A stretch of DNA of 15,096 nt, from NCBI GenBank assembly GCA_002334985.1, contig DDBY01000063.1:1-15096 (forward strand). The letters run 5' to 3'. The first letter of the stretch is position 1, and every line of letters starts with the position of its first letter. Under the pieces are notes generated by a model. That model searched no databases. It was given only the letters and a program-made list of their open reading frames with translations, and was not told where the DNA came from. Positions 1-6,487 of the stretch are shown here, one piece after another. The DNA comes from Micavibrio sp. UBA2020. GTDB taxonomy: Bacteria > Pseudomonadota > Alphaproteobacteria > Micavibrionales > UBA2020. The position numbers were made by a program, and so were the translations under genes.

Positions 1-234
1 GTGGTCATGGTGCTGAACGGGCAATTGCCCAAGGACAGCCCCATCCATTTCCGCATCGGTGCGAATACAATCGACCTTTTGATGGAAGATACGCTGATTT
101 ACTCCGAACAGGGGCTGAGCCCCCATGCCTGCCAGAAATTGAAGCAAACCAGTGAAATCGGGCTGATGGAGGTGATGGACACCGCCAACCCGCCCAAGCA
201 CCTGACCAATGTGGCCTATCGCCACAGCGCATAA
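1..234 (+). CDS. Hypothetical protein, C-terminal part (5' end outside window)
   Basis: An open frame runs from the first base of the window to a TAA at 232-234 and gives 77 residues. It begins on a GTG, but no ribosome binding site can be seen because the window starts there, so this is most likely the 3' end of a longer gene. The visible part has no membrane segment and no motif I recognise. It alternates short hydrophobic strands (around residues 22-32) with polar stretches and ends in a histidine/serine/alanine tail. A 60-base gap separates it from the next gene on the same strand, and no terminator is evident between them, so the two may be co-transcribed. Function unknown. Confidence 0.55.
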   Translation: MVMVLNGQLPKDSPIHFRIGANTIDLLMEDTLIYSEQGLSPHACQKLKQTSEIGLMEVMDTANPPKHLTNVAYRHSA

Positions 235-294
235 ATATAAAAAAAAGACATCACGAAGAAGCACAGATAATAAAAACGGGATAAGGGGATTTGG

Positions 295-639
295 ATGAGC
301 GTATCACCGGGCAAAGACATCATGGAAATCACCGGCGGCAGCGGCGAAATCGTCGCGCGTGAAGGCAGCTCGCTTTTGGCCGGATTGACGAACAGCGGCT
401 TCAAGGTCGATGGCTTTCAACCCCTGATGCACCAAAACGGCAACAAAATGAAACCGGGCGACCCCGTGGCCGATGTGTTCAAAGGCCAGCATGTCGAGGT
501 TGAAGCCAAACCCACCAGTCCGCTGCTGGACATTCTGGGCGGTGTTGCGGCATCCGTATCCGTCAACAACTTCAAAGAGCCCGATTTCAAACAACGCCCC
601 CAAGCGCCGCAAGTTTCCGCGCCGAAAAGCAGTTTTTGA
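295..639 (+). CDS. Hypothetical 114-aa protein
   Basis: The ATG at 295 has a good Shine-Dalgarno (AAGGGG, about 7 bases upstream), which decides the start. The 114-residue product is rich in Gly, Pro and Ser, has no signal peptide or convincing membrane helix, and ends in a low-complexity Pro/Gln/Lys tail (about residues 95-114). A middle stretch (residues 75-92) is mildly hydrophobic. I do not recognise the family. It follows the partial gene by 60 bases and is followed by a strong intrinsic terminator, so it is the last gene of its transcription unit. Its reality rests on the start signal, the terminator placement and codon use like its neighbours. Confidence 0.6.
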   Translation: MSVSPGKDIMEITGGSGEIVAREGSSLLAGLTNSGFKVDGFQPLMHQNGNKMKPGDPVADVFKGQHVEVEAKPTSPLLDILGGVAASVSVNNFKEPDFKQRPQAPQVSAPKSSF

Positions 640-662
640 TATTACTGTTAAATAGATGCGAT

Positions 663-696
663 AAAAATTAAGCCTGCATAAGGCTTAATTTTTTTT
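663..696 (+). terminator. Rho-independent terminator
   Basis: The stem 663-675 pairs with 681-693 around a five-base loop (676-680). The core is AATTAAGCCT against AGGCTTAATT, followed by an uninterrupted T run through 696. It lies 24 bases after the stop of the 114-aa gene and 43 bases before the PDZ gene, so it separates the two transcription units. Confidence 0.85.
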
Positions 697-738
697 ATAA
701 TACTTACTTTTTAGATATTCTTTTTAGCGGAGCTTCGC

Positions 739-1296
739 ATGATTTTGTTTTTTCGCCTGATGGCGGGTGTATTTATCGCCGCATTGAGCGGCTTTAGCCT
801 TTACGCATTTTTTGAAATTCAAACCTTGCAAAAAAGTCTGCAAAGCCACTCACAGCAAATCGACGTTTTAAGTCAAAAAATGCTATCCGTCGAAACCCGC
901 ACCGAGCTGCTGGATGTGCGTAATGAGGAAGCCTACATCAAAACGAGTTTTGGAGGGATAGGACTCCAGTTCAACCTCGTAGGCGTAGATGCAATCTCTG
1001 AAAAAGGCCTCAGGATAGAAAGCGCCGTCAAAGACAAGCCCGCATGGCGTGCAGGCCTGCGTAGCGGTGACTTCATCTTGACAATTGATGAGCAAAATAC
1101 AGCAGGTATGAAAATCGGGGACGCCCTCAATAAAATGCGCGGACAAGCGGGGACCTTAGTGTCAATTACATATAAATCTCTGGCAAGCGAGGAGCCAAAG
1201 TCTGTAGCCATTGTAAGAGAAAACATAAAAATAAGAACGCTGCGCCCAAAAAAGAATGACGACAAAATTGACGCGCTATGGGAAATTGTGGAGTAG
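739..1296 (+). CDS. Membrane-anchored PDZ-domain protein
   Basis: The 185-residue product has one N-terminal hydrophobic helix (about residues 2-25) that should act as an uncleaved anchor. A Gln/Ser-rich helical, probably coiled-coil, segment follows (about 26-60), then a PDZ domain (about 70-150). The PDZ part resembles the one in CtpA/S41 processing proteases: it starts with FGGIGLQF, has the PAWRAGLRSGD carboxylate-loop region, and ends in a KMRGQAGTLVSITY strand. No serine-protease domain follows; the chain stops about 35 residues after the PDZ. It probably binds C-termini or presents substrates in the periplasm, but that is inference. GGAG about 6 bases before the ATG at 739 supports the start. 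It converges with the methyltransferase gene, with six bases between the stops. Confidence 0.8.
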   Translation: MILFFRLMAGVFIAALSGFSLYAFFEIQTLQKSLQSHSQQIDVLSQKMLSVETRTELLDVRNEEAYIKTSFGGIGLQFNLVGVDAISEKGLRIESAVKDKPAWRAGLRSGDFILTIDEQNTAGMKIGDALNKMRGQAGTLVSITYKSLASEEPKSVAIVRENIKIRTLRPKKNDDKIDALWEIVE

Positions 1297-1302
1297 CCGT
1301 CG

Positions 1303-2073
1303 TTACCCCATATCTATGGGAGCCCCATCGCTCAGCACCGCCTCGGCTTCCGGTGTGTACTGGCCGTTTTTCTGGTGGATGACCATGCCGGATTTTAGCT
1401 TGAGGGCGGCGTAGCGTTCTTTGCGTGCTTGCACGATGACGCGGCGGGCGTCTTCGCCGGCGTGGGGGTAGAGCGGATAGACAACGAAGCTGCCGAACCA
1501 CCGTTTTTTACCCAGCGCCATCAAAACATCATCCAGACGGTCGGCGCGGTGAATAACGGTCAGGTATCCACCATTTTTTAGTTTAGAATGTGCATATTTA
1601 GACCAGTTTTCTAAAGTAGCGCCTGAAGCGTCTTCGCCATGCGCAAAAGCCTTGATGCTACTGGGCGAGGGGGTATGCGTGCCGCCTTCTTGATAAGGTG
1701 GGTTCATAAGAACGGAGTTGAAATAATTGTTTTCAATTGCTTTTTCAGACAATAAAGAGCCCTGAAAAAACCGGCTGCGGCCTGCCACATCGTTCAAAAC
1801 AGCGTTTTGCAGCGCAAGGTCGGTCAATTCCCGCTGAATATCTATTCCAGTCAGATGTATATTTTTGTTTCTTGAAGCAACGCATAACCCTGCGGAGCCA
1901 ACGCCGCAGCCGACATCGAGCACTTGCCAGCGCTCTTTCACCGGCACGGCGGCAGCGAGGAACACGGTATCGAGCGAGGCATGAAACCCCACCTTCGGCT
2001 GCAAAAGCTTTACCCGCCCGCGCAGCAGCGTGGTCTCTATAACGGGTAATTCCTGCTCGGGTGTGCTGGTCAT
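1303..2073 (-). CDS. TrmN6-like SAM-dependent methyltransferase
   Basis: The 256-residue protein has the Rossmann SAM-binding motif DVGCGVGSAG (from residue 53), an acidic residue after the second strand (GIDIQ, about 76-80), and NPPY at 124-127. NPPY is the catalytic signature of N6-adenine or glutamine-amide methyltransferases. The N-terminal stretch before motif I (LLRGRVKLLQPKVGFHASLD) matches the form seen in tRNA1(Val) A37 N6-methyltransferases (TrmN6/YfiC family), so tRNA adenine methylation is the likely role. The exact substrate is inferred from family resemblance. The start ATG (2071-2073) overlaps the stop of the upstream DUF2007 gene as ATGA, indicating translational coupling. The pair is divergent from the polyprenyl synthase gene. 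Confidence 0.85.
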   Translation of the reverse strand: MTSTPEQELPVIETTLLRGRVKLLQPKVGFHASLDTVFLAAAVPVKERWQVLDVGCGVGSAGLCVASRNKNIHLTGIDIQRELTDLALQNAVLNDVAGRSRFFQGSLLSEKAIENNYFNSVLMNPPYQEGGTHTPSPSSIKAFAHGEDASGATLENWSKYAHSKLKNGGYLTVIHRADRLDDVLMALGKKRWFGSFVVYPLYPHAGEDARRVIVQARKERYAALKLKSGMVIHQKNGQYTPEAEAVLSDGAPIDMG

Positions 2074-2297
2074 GAACGGTACTCCGCTTCGCTCGGCTCC
2101 AGCCCTGCGTCGAACAGCAGGTCGTATGCCGCTTCGTAATCATTATCGTCGAGTAGCATAATACGGCAATCGGCAAAGCCGCCGAACAGGCCGGAGGTAT
2201 GCTCGTCGAAAACCACATACTCCATGGACGCACTCTGTAAAAGGGATTTTACAAATGCAATTTCGCCCATGTCGCTGGCCGTATAGATTTCTATCAT
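2070..2297 (-). CDS. DUF2007 family (putative signal-transducing) protein
   Basis: The small protein (75 residues from the ATG at 2297) has the layout of the DUF2007 domain. An N-terminal strand (MIEIYTASD) is followed by a helix (about 9-22), then EYVVFDEHTSGLFGG, a strand of RIMLLDDND, and a closing helix ending in LFDAGLEP. A TTG at 2315 would add six residues; I prefer the ATG because the family begins with this strand and an AGG lies at a usable distance. Its stop overlaps the methyltransferase start by four bases. The biochemical role of the family is not established. In many alphaproteobacteria this gene sits beside the methyltransferase and opposite a polyprenyl synthase (from memory). 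Confidence 0.8.
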   Translation of the reverse strand: MIEIYTASDMGEIAFVKSLLQSASMEYVVFDEHTSGLFGGFADCRIMLLDDNDYEAAYDLLFDAGLEPSEAEYRS

Positions 2298-2383
2298 CCG
2301 CTGCCTGCCGCCCAAAAATTCACTGATATCCGCCGCGAAATTTTGTTATAAGAGTGCAGTTTCAACCATGCCGGAAGACGGAC

Positions 2384-3415
2384 ATGACGCCTGCGCATAC
2401 CGCACATGATAATACGCCCGCCGCCGCCGCGACAACCGCAAACCCGCTGCAAAGGCTGGCCGACGCGCTGAAGCCGGATATGGCCGCGGTGAACGCGCTT
2501 ATCCTTGATCGTATGCAGTCCGACATTCCGCTTATCCCGCAGCTGGCCGGACATTTGATAGCGGGGGGCGGCAAACGTATCCGCCCGCTTTTGACGCTCG
2601 CCTCTGCCGCACTGTTCGACTACAAAGGCACGCGCCAATACAAACTGGCCGCCTGCGTCGAATTCATCCATACCGCCACGCTGCTGCATGATGACGTGGT
2701 GGACGAAAGCGACCAGCGCCGCGGCAAGGCTTCGGCTAATGCCGTTTTCGGCAACGAAGCGGCCGTACTGGTGGGTGATTTCCTGTTCAGCCGCTCGTTC
2801 CAGTTGATGGTGGAAGACGGCTCGCTCGAAGTTTTGCGCATCCTCTCGAACGCCTCCGCCGTGATTGCGGAGGGGGAGGTGCTGCAGCTCTCCACCGCCA
2901 ACAACATCGACACCACCGAAGCGGATTACATGAAAGTCATCGGTGCCAAAACGGCCGAGCTTTTCGCCGCTGCCTGCGAGGTTGGCGCCATCGTGGCCGA
3001 CCGCCCCGCCAGCGAATGTCAGGCGCTGCGCGACTACGGCATGTACCTCGGCCTTGCGTTCCAGATTTCGGATGACGTGCTGGATTACGCCGCCTCCGAA
3101 GAGCGCCTTGGCAAATCCATCGGCGATGATTTCAAAGAAGGCAAGATGACCCTGCCTGTGCTCAAAGCCATGGCCAAATCGAGCGCGGCGGAAAAACAAT
3201 TCTGGCAGCGCACGATGTGCGACCTCGACCAGAAAGACGGCGACCTTGCCGAAGCGCAGGCGCTGATTAAAAAGCACAAGGGGCTCGAGCTTTCCCTCGC
3301 GCAGGCGCGGGATTTTGCAGCCAAGGGGCGCAAATGCCTTGAAAACCTGCCCGGCAACGGCATCCGCCGTGATTTGGCCGAACTCATTGATTTTGCAGTA
3401 GAACGGGATTACTAA
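2384..3415 (+). CDS. ispB: Octaprenyl-type (long-chain) polyprenyl diphosphate synthase
   Basis: This trans-prenyltransferase adds isopentenyl diphosphate units to an allylic primer to make the all-trans side chain of ubiquinone. From the chosen ATG the protein is 343 residues, normal for the family. Visible motifs are GGGKRIRP (61-68, IPP binding), the first aspartate-rich motif DDVVD (103-107), GAKTAELF (187-194), QISDDVLDY with the second aspartate-rich motif (230-234), and GDDFKEGKMTLP (247-258). A GTG at 2354 would add ten residues, but GGAAG ahead of the ATG at 2384 marks the better start. The first ~20 residues are low-complexity Ala/Thr. The chain length (C40 versus C45/C50) cannot be read from the sequence. 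It stands alone on its strand, upstream of tRNA-Pro. Confidence 0.92.
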   Translation: MTPAHTAHDNTPAAAATTANPLQRLADALKPDMAAVNALILDRMQSDIPLIPQLAGHLIAGGGKRIRPLLTLASAALFDYKGTRQYKLAACVEFIHTATLLHDDVVDESDQRRGKASANAVFGNEAAVLVGDFLFSRSFQLMVEDGSLEVLRILSNASAVIAEGEVLQLSTANNIDTTEADYMKVIGAKTAELFAAACEVGAIVADRPASECQALRDYGMYLGLAFQISDDVLDYAASEERLGKSIGDDFKEGKMTLPVLKAMAKSSAAEKQFWQRTMCDLDQKDGDLAEAQALIKKHKGLELSLAQARDFAAKGRKCLENLPGNGIRRDLAELIDFAVERDY

Positions 3416-3477
3416 CCCCGCAAAATTCCCGCAAATACCCCTTGCACCGCGCGGGGGAATATGCGACATAACTGCTC

Positions 3478-3483
3478 TATAAC
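3478..3483 (+). promoter_or_regulatory. Possible -10 element for tRNA-Pro
   Basis: TATAAC matches the -10 consensus at five of six positions and ends 15 bases before the first base of the tRNA, a normal distance for a stable-RNA promoter. No good -35 hexamer lies at the expected spacing, so the call is weak. Read-through from the polyprenyl synthase gene is the alternative. Confidence 0.3.
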
Positions 3484-3498
3484 TTGTTCCCGCCGCGT

Positions 3499-3575
3499 CG
3501 GAGTGTAGCTCAGCCTGGTAGAGTGCTTGCTTCGGGAGCAAGAGGCCCGGGGTTCGAATCCCCGCACTCCGACCA
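3499..3575 (+). tRNA. tRNA-Pro (anticodon CGG)
   Basis: A complete cloverleaf is visible. The acceptor stem is CGGAGTG (3499-3505) with CACTCCG (3565-3571), discriminator A3572 and an encoded CCA (3573-3575). The D arm is GCTC/GAGT with one G-U pair and the AGCCTGGTA loop. The anticodon stem CTTGC/GCAAG encloses TTCGGGA, giving anticodon CGG at 3533-3535, which reads CCG. The variable loop is AGGCC. The T arm is CGGGG/CCCCG around TTCGAAT. The C1-G72 pair with A73 is characteristic of bacterial proline tRNAs. The AT-rich unknown genes begin immediately beyond its 3' end. Confidence 0.97.
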
Positions 3576-3592
3576 TTTTTGCAGATAAATAG

Positions 3593-4033
3593 TTAATCAG
3601 GCTTATTAGGTATGTCGCCCTCTATAGAGCTGGGGACGATTACTTCTTCAGGCTCTTTCGAAGCGCCCAGTTGTTTTTGCTCAACCTTGTAATCTTTAGC
3701 CATTGAATAAGATAACTGAGCAGATTGGGCTGCTTTATTGTCTATTATAGAGTTAATAATAGGGGGGAGACCCGCAATAGCAACAACCGTCAATACTACT
3801 GTGGTGACTAATACAAAAGTACTTGGGAGCTGTTTCGTTCTCTCATCAAGCCTTATCAATAAACCTTGTAAATCAGCAAGGACACTTTTTACGGCTTGTA
3901 AATCTGTTTCAACTTTTATTAGTCTAGCTAACATATCTTCACCGTCGCCGCCTCCACTAGAAGTAGAAAACACACGCGGTTCCTCGGAGCGTGTATGTAC
4001 AGGGAACTGAAGAAGTTTTTTATCTTCACTCAC
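3593..4033 (-). CDS. Unknown coiled-coil protein with one membrane segment
   Basis: The 146-residue protein starts at a GTG (4031-4033), five bases after the upstream gene's stop. The layout is clear though the family is not. There is a polar N-terminus with a Ser/Gly linker (about 1-31), an amphipathic, probably coiled-coil helix (about 34-68), one hydrophobic membrane helix (about 71-95), and a polar, acidic C-terminal tail ending in Pro-rich residues. A short coiled coil followed by a membrane helix resembles phage XhlA-type or other small membrane-anchoring proteins, but I see no specific signature and do not assign that. With the gene at 4039-4341 it forms a likely two-gene operon. An internal ATG around residue 34 is a less attractive alternative start. 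Confidence 0.6.
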   Translation of the reverse strand: MSEDKKLLQFPVHTRSEEPRVFSTSSGGGDGEDMLARLIKVETDLQAVKSVLADLQGLLIRLDERTKQLPSTFVLVTTVVLTVVAIAGLPPIINSIIDNKAAQSAQLSYSMAKDYKVEQKQLGASKEPEEVIVPSSIEGDIPNKPD

Positions 4034-4038
4034 CGCGC

Positions 4039-4341
4039 TTAATTCTCTTTATTTTTTGAATGGATTTCTATCGGCAGGGATTTCTTAATCTCATCAAGGG
4101 TATCAACAAAAGAGATAAAAGAAGCAATTGGGATACATAATCTTTTGACAATGTGTCGACTAACTTTTTCCGTTGTGGGGTCGTATTTGTCTTCGTGTAA
4201 ATTAATACGAACAATTCCATTATTCATGCTGACGCCTTGAAACCCGTCAATAAATAAACTTTCTATTGGCTCGATTAGAATAATATCAGGATTATTATTC
4301 TCTTTTTCTTTGATTTCTATTTTCTTCTTTTCTTCAGCCAT
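4039..4341 (-). CDS. Unknown 100-aa soluble protein
   Basis: The ATG at 4341 is preceded by a strong Shine-Dalgarno (GGGAGAGG, five bases away), so I use it in preference to an ATG 45 bases further upstream that has no such signal. The protein begins with a highly charged Lys/Glu segment (residues 1-16). A compact region follows: a strand-like ILIEPIESLF, a GFQGVSMNNGIVRINL block (33-48), and a helix rich in Ile/Phe (about 66-88). The alternating strand-then-helix pattern is loosely like small DUF3467-type proteins; this is an impression, not an assignment. It is the first gene of the AT-rich pair and probably co-transcribed with the membrane protein after it. Confidence 0.62.
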   Translation of the reverse strand: MAEEKKKIEIKEKENNNPDIILIEPIESLFIDGFQGVSMNNGIVRINLHEDKYDPTTEKVSRHIVKRLCIPIASFISFVDTLDEIKKSLPIEIHSKNKEN

Positions 4342-4474
4342 TTTTGCCTCTCCCGAGAACAACGAAAACAATAAGAATTCTAACATTAATTAGTTAAAAA
4401 ATGAGCGTTCTTTTAACCCGTCCCCCATCACGTTTATCGCCTCTTAAAAAGTAATCTTTTGATATTAAAGGCTT

Positions 4475-5428
4475 TTAATAGTTCGTAGCATCCAAAACCT
4501 TCACATCCTCCGCCGTCAGTTTGACCTCTGCCGCTGCCATTAAATCTTCCAGCTGTGCAATCGTGGTTGCGCTGGCGATGGGGGCGGTGATGGCGGGGCG
4601 TTGCATCAGCCATGCGAGGGCGATGCGCGCGGCGTTACTGTTATGCGCGGATGCGATGCTGTCGAGCGCGTCCAGAATGCGAAAACCGCGCGGGTTGAAA
4701 TAGACTTCTGCCACGCGTGCGCCGCGCACCGATTTGCCAAGGTCGGCTTCGCTGCGATACTTGCCGCTGAGGAAACCACGGGCGAGGGAGTAGTAGCTGA
4801 TAACCCCTACGTTTTCCTTCACGCAAAGCGGCATCAATTCCGCCTCGAACCCTGCGCGGTCATAAAGGTTATATTCGGGCTGCAAGCTGCAATACCTCGG
4901 CAGCCCCGCATCCTTCGCCGTTTGCAGCGAGAGGGCGAGGCGCTCCGCTGTAAAATTCGATGCGCCAATCGCGCGGACTTTTCCCTGTTCAATCAATTTT
5001 TGATAGGCGCGCAGCGTTTCATCCGGCGCCACGCTCAAATCATCTTTATGCGACTGGTACAGGTCGATGTAATCGGTTTGCAGACGCTTGAGACTTTCAT
5101 CGACCGAGCGCAGGATATGCGCGGCCGACAATCCTTTTTTCTCCGGCGTCATTTCATGGCCGACTTTGCTGGCCAGAACCACCTTGTCCCGCTTGCCGGA
5201 TTTTTTGAACCACGCGCCGATGATAGTTTCGGACTCGCCGCCATTGTTGTCCGGCCCGCCCCATGTCGAATAGACATCTGCCGTATCCACAAAATTGAAC
5301 CCGCGTTCGACAAAGGCGTCGAGCAGGGGGAAGGACTGCGCTTCGTCAATCGTCCAGCCAAAAACATTTCCGCCGAAACATAGCGGCGCCACCATCAAAC
5401 CGGAATCGCCCAGCGTGCGTTTTTGCAT
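4475..5428 (-). CDS. Aldo/keto reductase
   Basis: The 317-residue protein is a full-length NADPH-dependent aldo/keto reductase with a TIM-barrel fold. The catalytic tetrad is in place: Asp48 and Tyr53 in DTADVY, Lys88 in ASKVG, and His127 in YQSHKDD. GASNF (155-159) and the C-terminal LAWLMQRP segment (about 272-279) also fit, as does the LQPEYNLYDR substrate-side loop. It belongs to the group containing general stress/YajO- or YghZ-like reductases acting on small aldehydes and ketones; the substrate cannot be read from sequence. GGGAG about seven bases before the ATG at 5428 supports the start. It is divergent from the nicotianamine-synthase operon and shares its 240-base intergenic region, but the Fur-like box lies about 160 bases from its start codon, so joint control is doubtful. 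Confidence 0.9.
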   Translation of the reverse strand: MQKRTLGDSGLMVAPLCFGGNVFGWTIDEAQSFPLLDAFVERGFNFVDTADVYSTWGGPDNNGGESETIIGAWFKKSGKRDKVVLASKVGHEMTPEKKGLSAAHILRSVDESLKRLQTDYIDLYQSHKDDLSVAPDETLRAYQKLIEQGKVRAIGASNFTAERLALSLQTAKDAGLPRYCSLQPEYNLYDRAGFEAELMPLCVKENVGVISYYSLARGFLSGKYRSEADLGKSVRGARVAEVYFNPRGFRILDALDSIASAHNSNAARIALAWLMQRPAITAPIASATTIAQLEDLMAAAEVKLTAEDVKVLDATNY

Positions 5429-5552
5429 GTCCTATCTCCCTGTTTTTAAAAAACTTATGCTCTATTACCTAGCGCAGCAGACGGCGGCGGGCAAGATGCA
5501 ATTCGTACCTGCCAAGGCCTATATATTTGATAAATAATGCTTATTTTCTAAT

Positions 5553-5580
5553 TTGACAAAGTTATAGCCGGGTGTATATT
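5553..5580 (+). promoter_or_regulatory. Sigma70-type promoter of the metallophore-like operon
   Basis: A perfect -35 TTGACA (5553-5558) is followed after 16 bases by TATATT (5575-5580, five of six matches). The predicted start of transcription, near 5587, falls at the edge of the palindrome at 5586-5606. The DNA just upstream is very AT-rich and contains an AAATAA/TTATTT inverted repeat (5532-5537 with 5541-5546), which could be an UP-like element. The leader before the first gene would be about 80 bases. Confidence 0.75.
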
Positions 5581-5585
5581 TCTGC

Positions 5586-5606
5586 GAATGAGAATGATTT
5601 GCATTC
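5586..5606 (+). promoter_or_regulatory. Fur-like operator (imperfect 21-bp palindrome)
   Basis: GAATG at 5586-5590 mirrors CATTC at 5602-5606, and AAT (5593-5595) mirrors ATT (5597-5599) around G5596. Against the 7-1-7 Fur consensus (TGATAAT-n-ATTATCA), the stretch 5589-5603 matches at 11 of 14 half-site positions; against the 19-bp Fur box it matches at 13 of 19. It overlaps the predicted start of transcription, a position suited to repression. A Fur-family regulator for iron is the simplest reading; Zur, Mur or Irr cannot be excluded. Confidence 0.65.
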
Positions 5607-5668
5607 ACAGCAAAAACGAATTATAAAAAATATACCCCAGCGGACAAACGAGGGAAAGCAGGTCACCA

Positions 5669-6487
5669 ATGCCGACAAACATGCTCAAGCAAGAAGCCAT
5701 CAACGCCATCCGCGCCAGCTATCAGCTGCTGCGCACCGAGAAAAATCTCTCGCCCATGAACCACCGCGTGACGGATTCCCTGACGCATCTGGTGCGCACC
5801 CTGACGCGTTGCCAGTCGCCGGAACTGGCGAAGTTTTTGCTGGATGCGCCGGAGCTGGCGGTCGAGCGTGAAAACCTGCCCGTGCTTTGCGGCATCGCGG
5901 AGTGCGAGATGGAAAAATTCTGGGCGAAACATCTGATTGGCCGCCCCGTCTGCGACCTCGCCGAATTCTGGTACTTCCCTGAATATACCGAACTGTGTCA
6001 GGCAGAACTTGACCTGTTCAAAACCCGCAAGTTTGACCGCATCAGCTTTCTGGGGGCAGGGGCTTTGCCGCTCACGGCCTTCCTGCTGGCGCGCCATTGC
6101 CCGCAATCGAAAGTCATCTGCGTCGATTTCGACGAAGAAGCCTGCGCACTGGCCGAACAGCTCAGCCGCAAAATCGGCCTGAAAGAGCAAGTCAGCGTCG
6201 AGCGTATGGACGCGCTGCAATACATGCCCGGCGAAAACGAACTGGTTATCTGCGCAAGTCTGCTGCAGGGTCGCGAACAGGTTTACAAAAACCTGCAAAG
6301 CCACAACTGCGCGCTTCTGGTGCGCGACGCAGAAGGGCCGTATCAATATCTGTACAAAGCGGCCGAACTGCCCGCCGTGACGTCTTTCCGCGAAATCGCG
6401 AAAACGCAGGTAGATGCACGCCGCATCAACACCAGCCGCTATTTCGAGCGCGCCGCCGAATGGATGGAGAACGCGCGTGCCGCATAA
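5669..6487 (+). CDS. Nicotianamine synthase-like / CntL-like aminobutyrate transferase
   Basis: The 272-residue protein has the two-part build of nicotianamine synthases. A helical N-terminal domain (about 1-118) includes LPVLCGIAECEMEKF (70-84) and FWYFPEYTELCQAELDLF (100-117), which parallels the plant motif around FPYYxNYxxL. A Rossmann domain follows, with FLGAGALPLT (127-136, cf. GSGPLPLT), VDFDEEACALAEQL (152-165), ERMDA (178-182) and INTSRYFE (253-260). Glu80 and Tyr106 sit where the archaeal enzyme is recalled to have its catalytic Glu and Tyr. Such enzymes transfer the aminobutyrate group of S-adenosylmethionine to an amine or amino acid in metallophore synthesis; the length matches bacterial CntL. 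It is the first gene after the Fur-like promoter and overlaps the next by 11 bases. Substrate and number of transfers are unknown. Confidence 0.82.
   Translation: MPTNMLKQEAINAIRASYQLLRTEKNLSPMNHRVTDSLTHLVRTLTRCQSPELAKFLLDAPELAVERENLPVLCGIAECEMEKFWAKHLIGRPVCDLAEFWYFPEYTELCQAELDLFKTRKFDRISFLGAGALPLTAFLLARHCPQSKVICVDFDEEACALAEQLSRKIGLKEQVSVERMDALQYMPGENELVICASLLQGREQVYKNLQSHNCALLVRDAEGPYQYLYKAAELPAVTSFREIAKTQVDARRINTSRYFERAAEWMENARAA

Larger units (their letters stand above)
3576..4474. other. AT-rich insertion-like segment beside tRNA-Pro
   Basis: From the 3' end of the tRNA to the end of the aldo/keto reductase gene the base composition turns visibly AT-rich. Codon use shifts to A/T-ending codons, unlike the GC-rich genes on both sides. 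The segment holds two unknown minus-strand genes and a short inverted repeat (GTTAAAA at 4393-4399 with TTTTAAC at 4411-4417). Location at a tRNA 3' end and unusual composition are the usual marks of acquired DNA. I see no integrase, transposase or second copy of the tRNA 3' end, so integration is inferred only. Confidence 0.5.

Noticed and set aside
2294..3541. Long minus-strand open frame (about 415 codons) opposite the polyprenyl synthase gene
   Set aside because: It is a shadow of a gene with all its family motifs, runs into the tRNA, and its translation shows no domain; GC-rich third positions explain its length.
3551..4474. A direct repeat of the tRNA-Pro 3' end that would mark an attachment site
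   Set aside because: I looked for a second copy of the T-arm/acceptor sequence across the AT-rich segment and saw none, so no att site is claimed.
4601..5383. Plus-strand open frame of about 260 codons opposite the aldo/keto reductase
   Set aside because: The minus-strand reductase has its whole catalytic tetrad; the plus frame is a composition shadow.
5532..5546. Second operator-like inverted repeat (AAATAA/TTATTT) upstream of the NAS-like promoter
   Set aside because: It is a short all-AT repeat with little similarity to the Fur consensus; it may simply be AT-rich promoter DNA.
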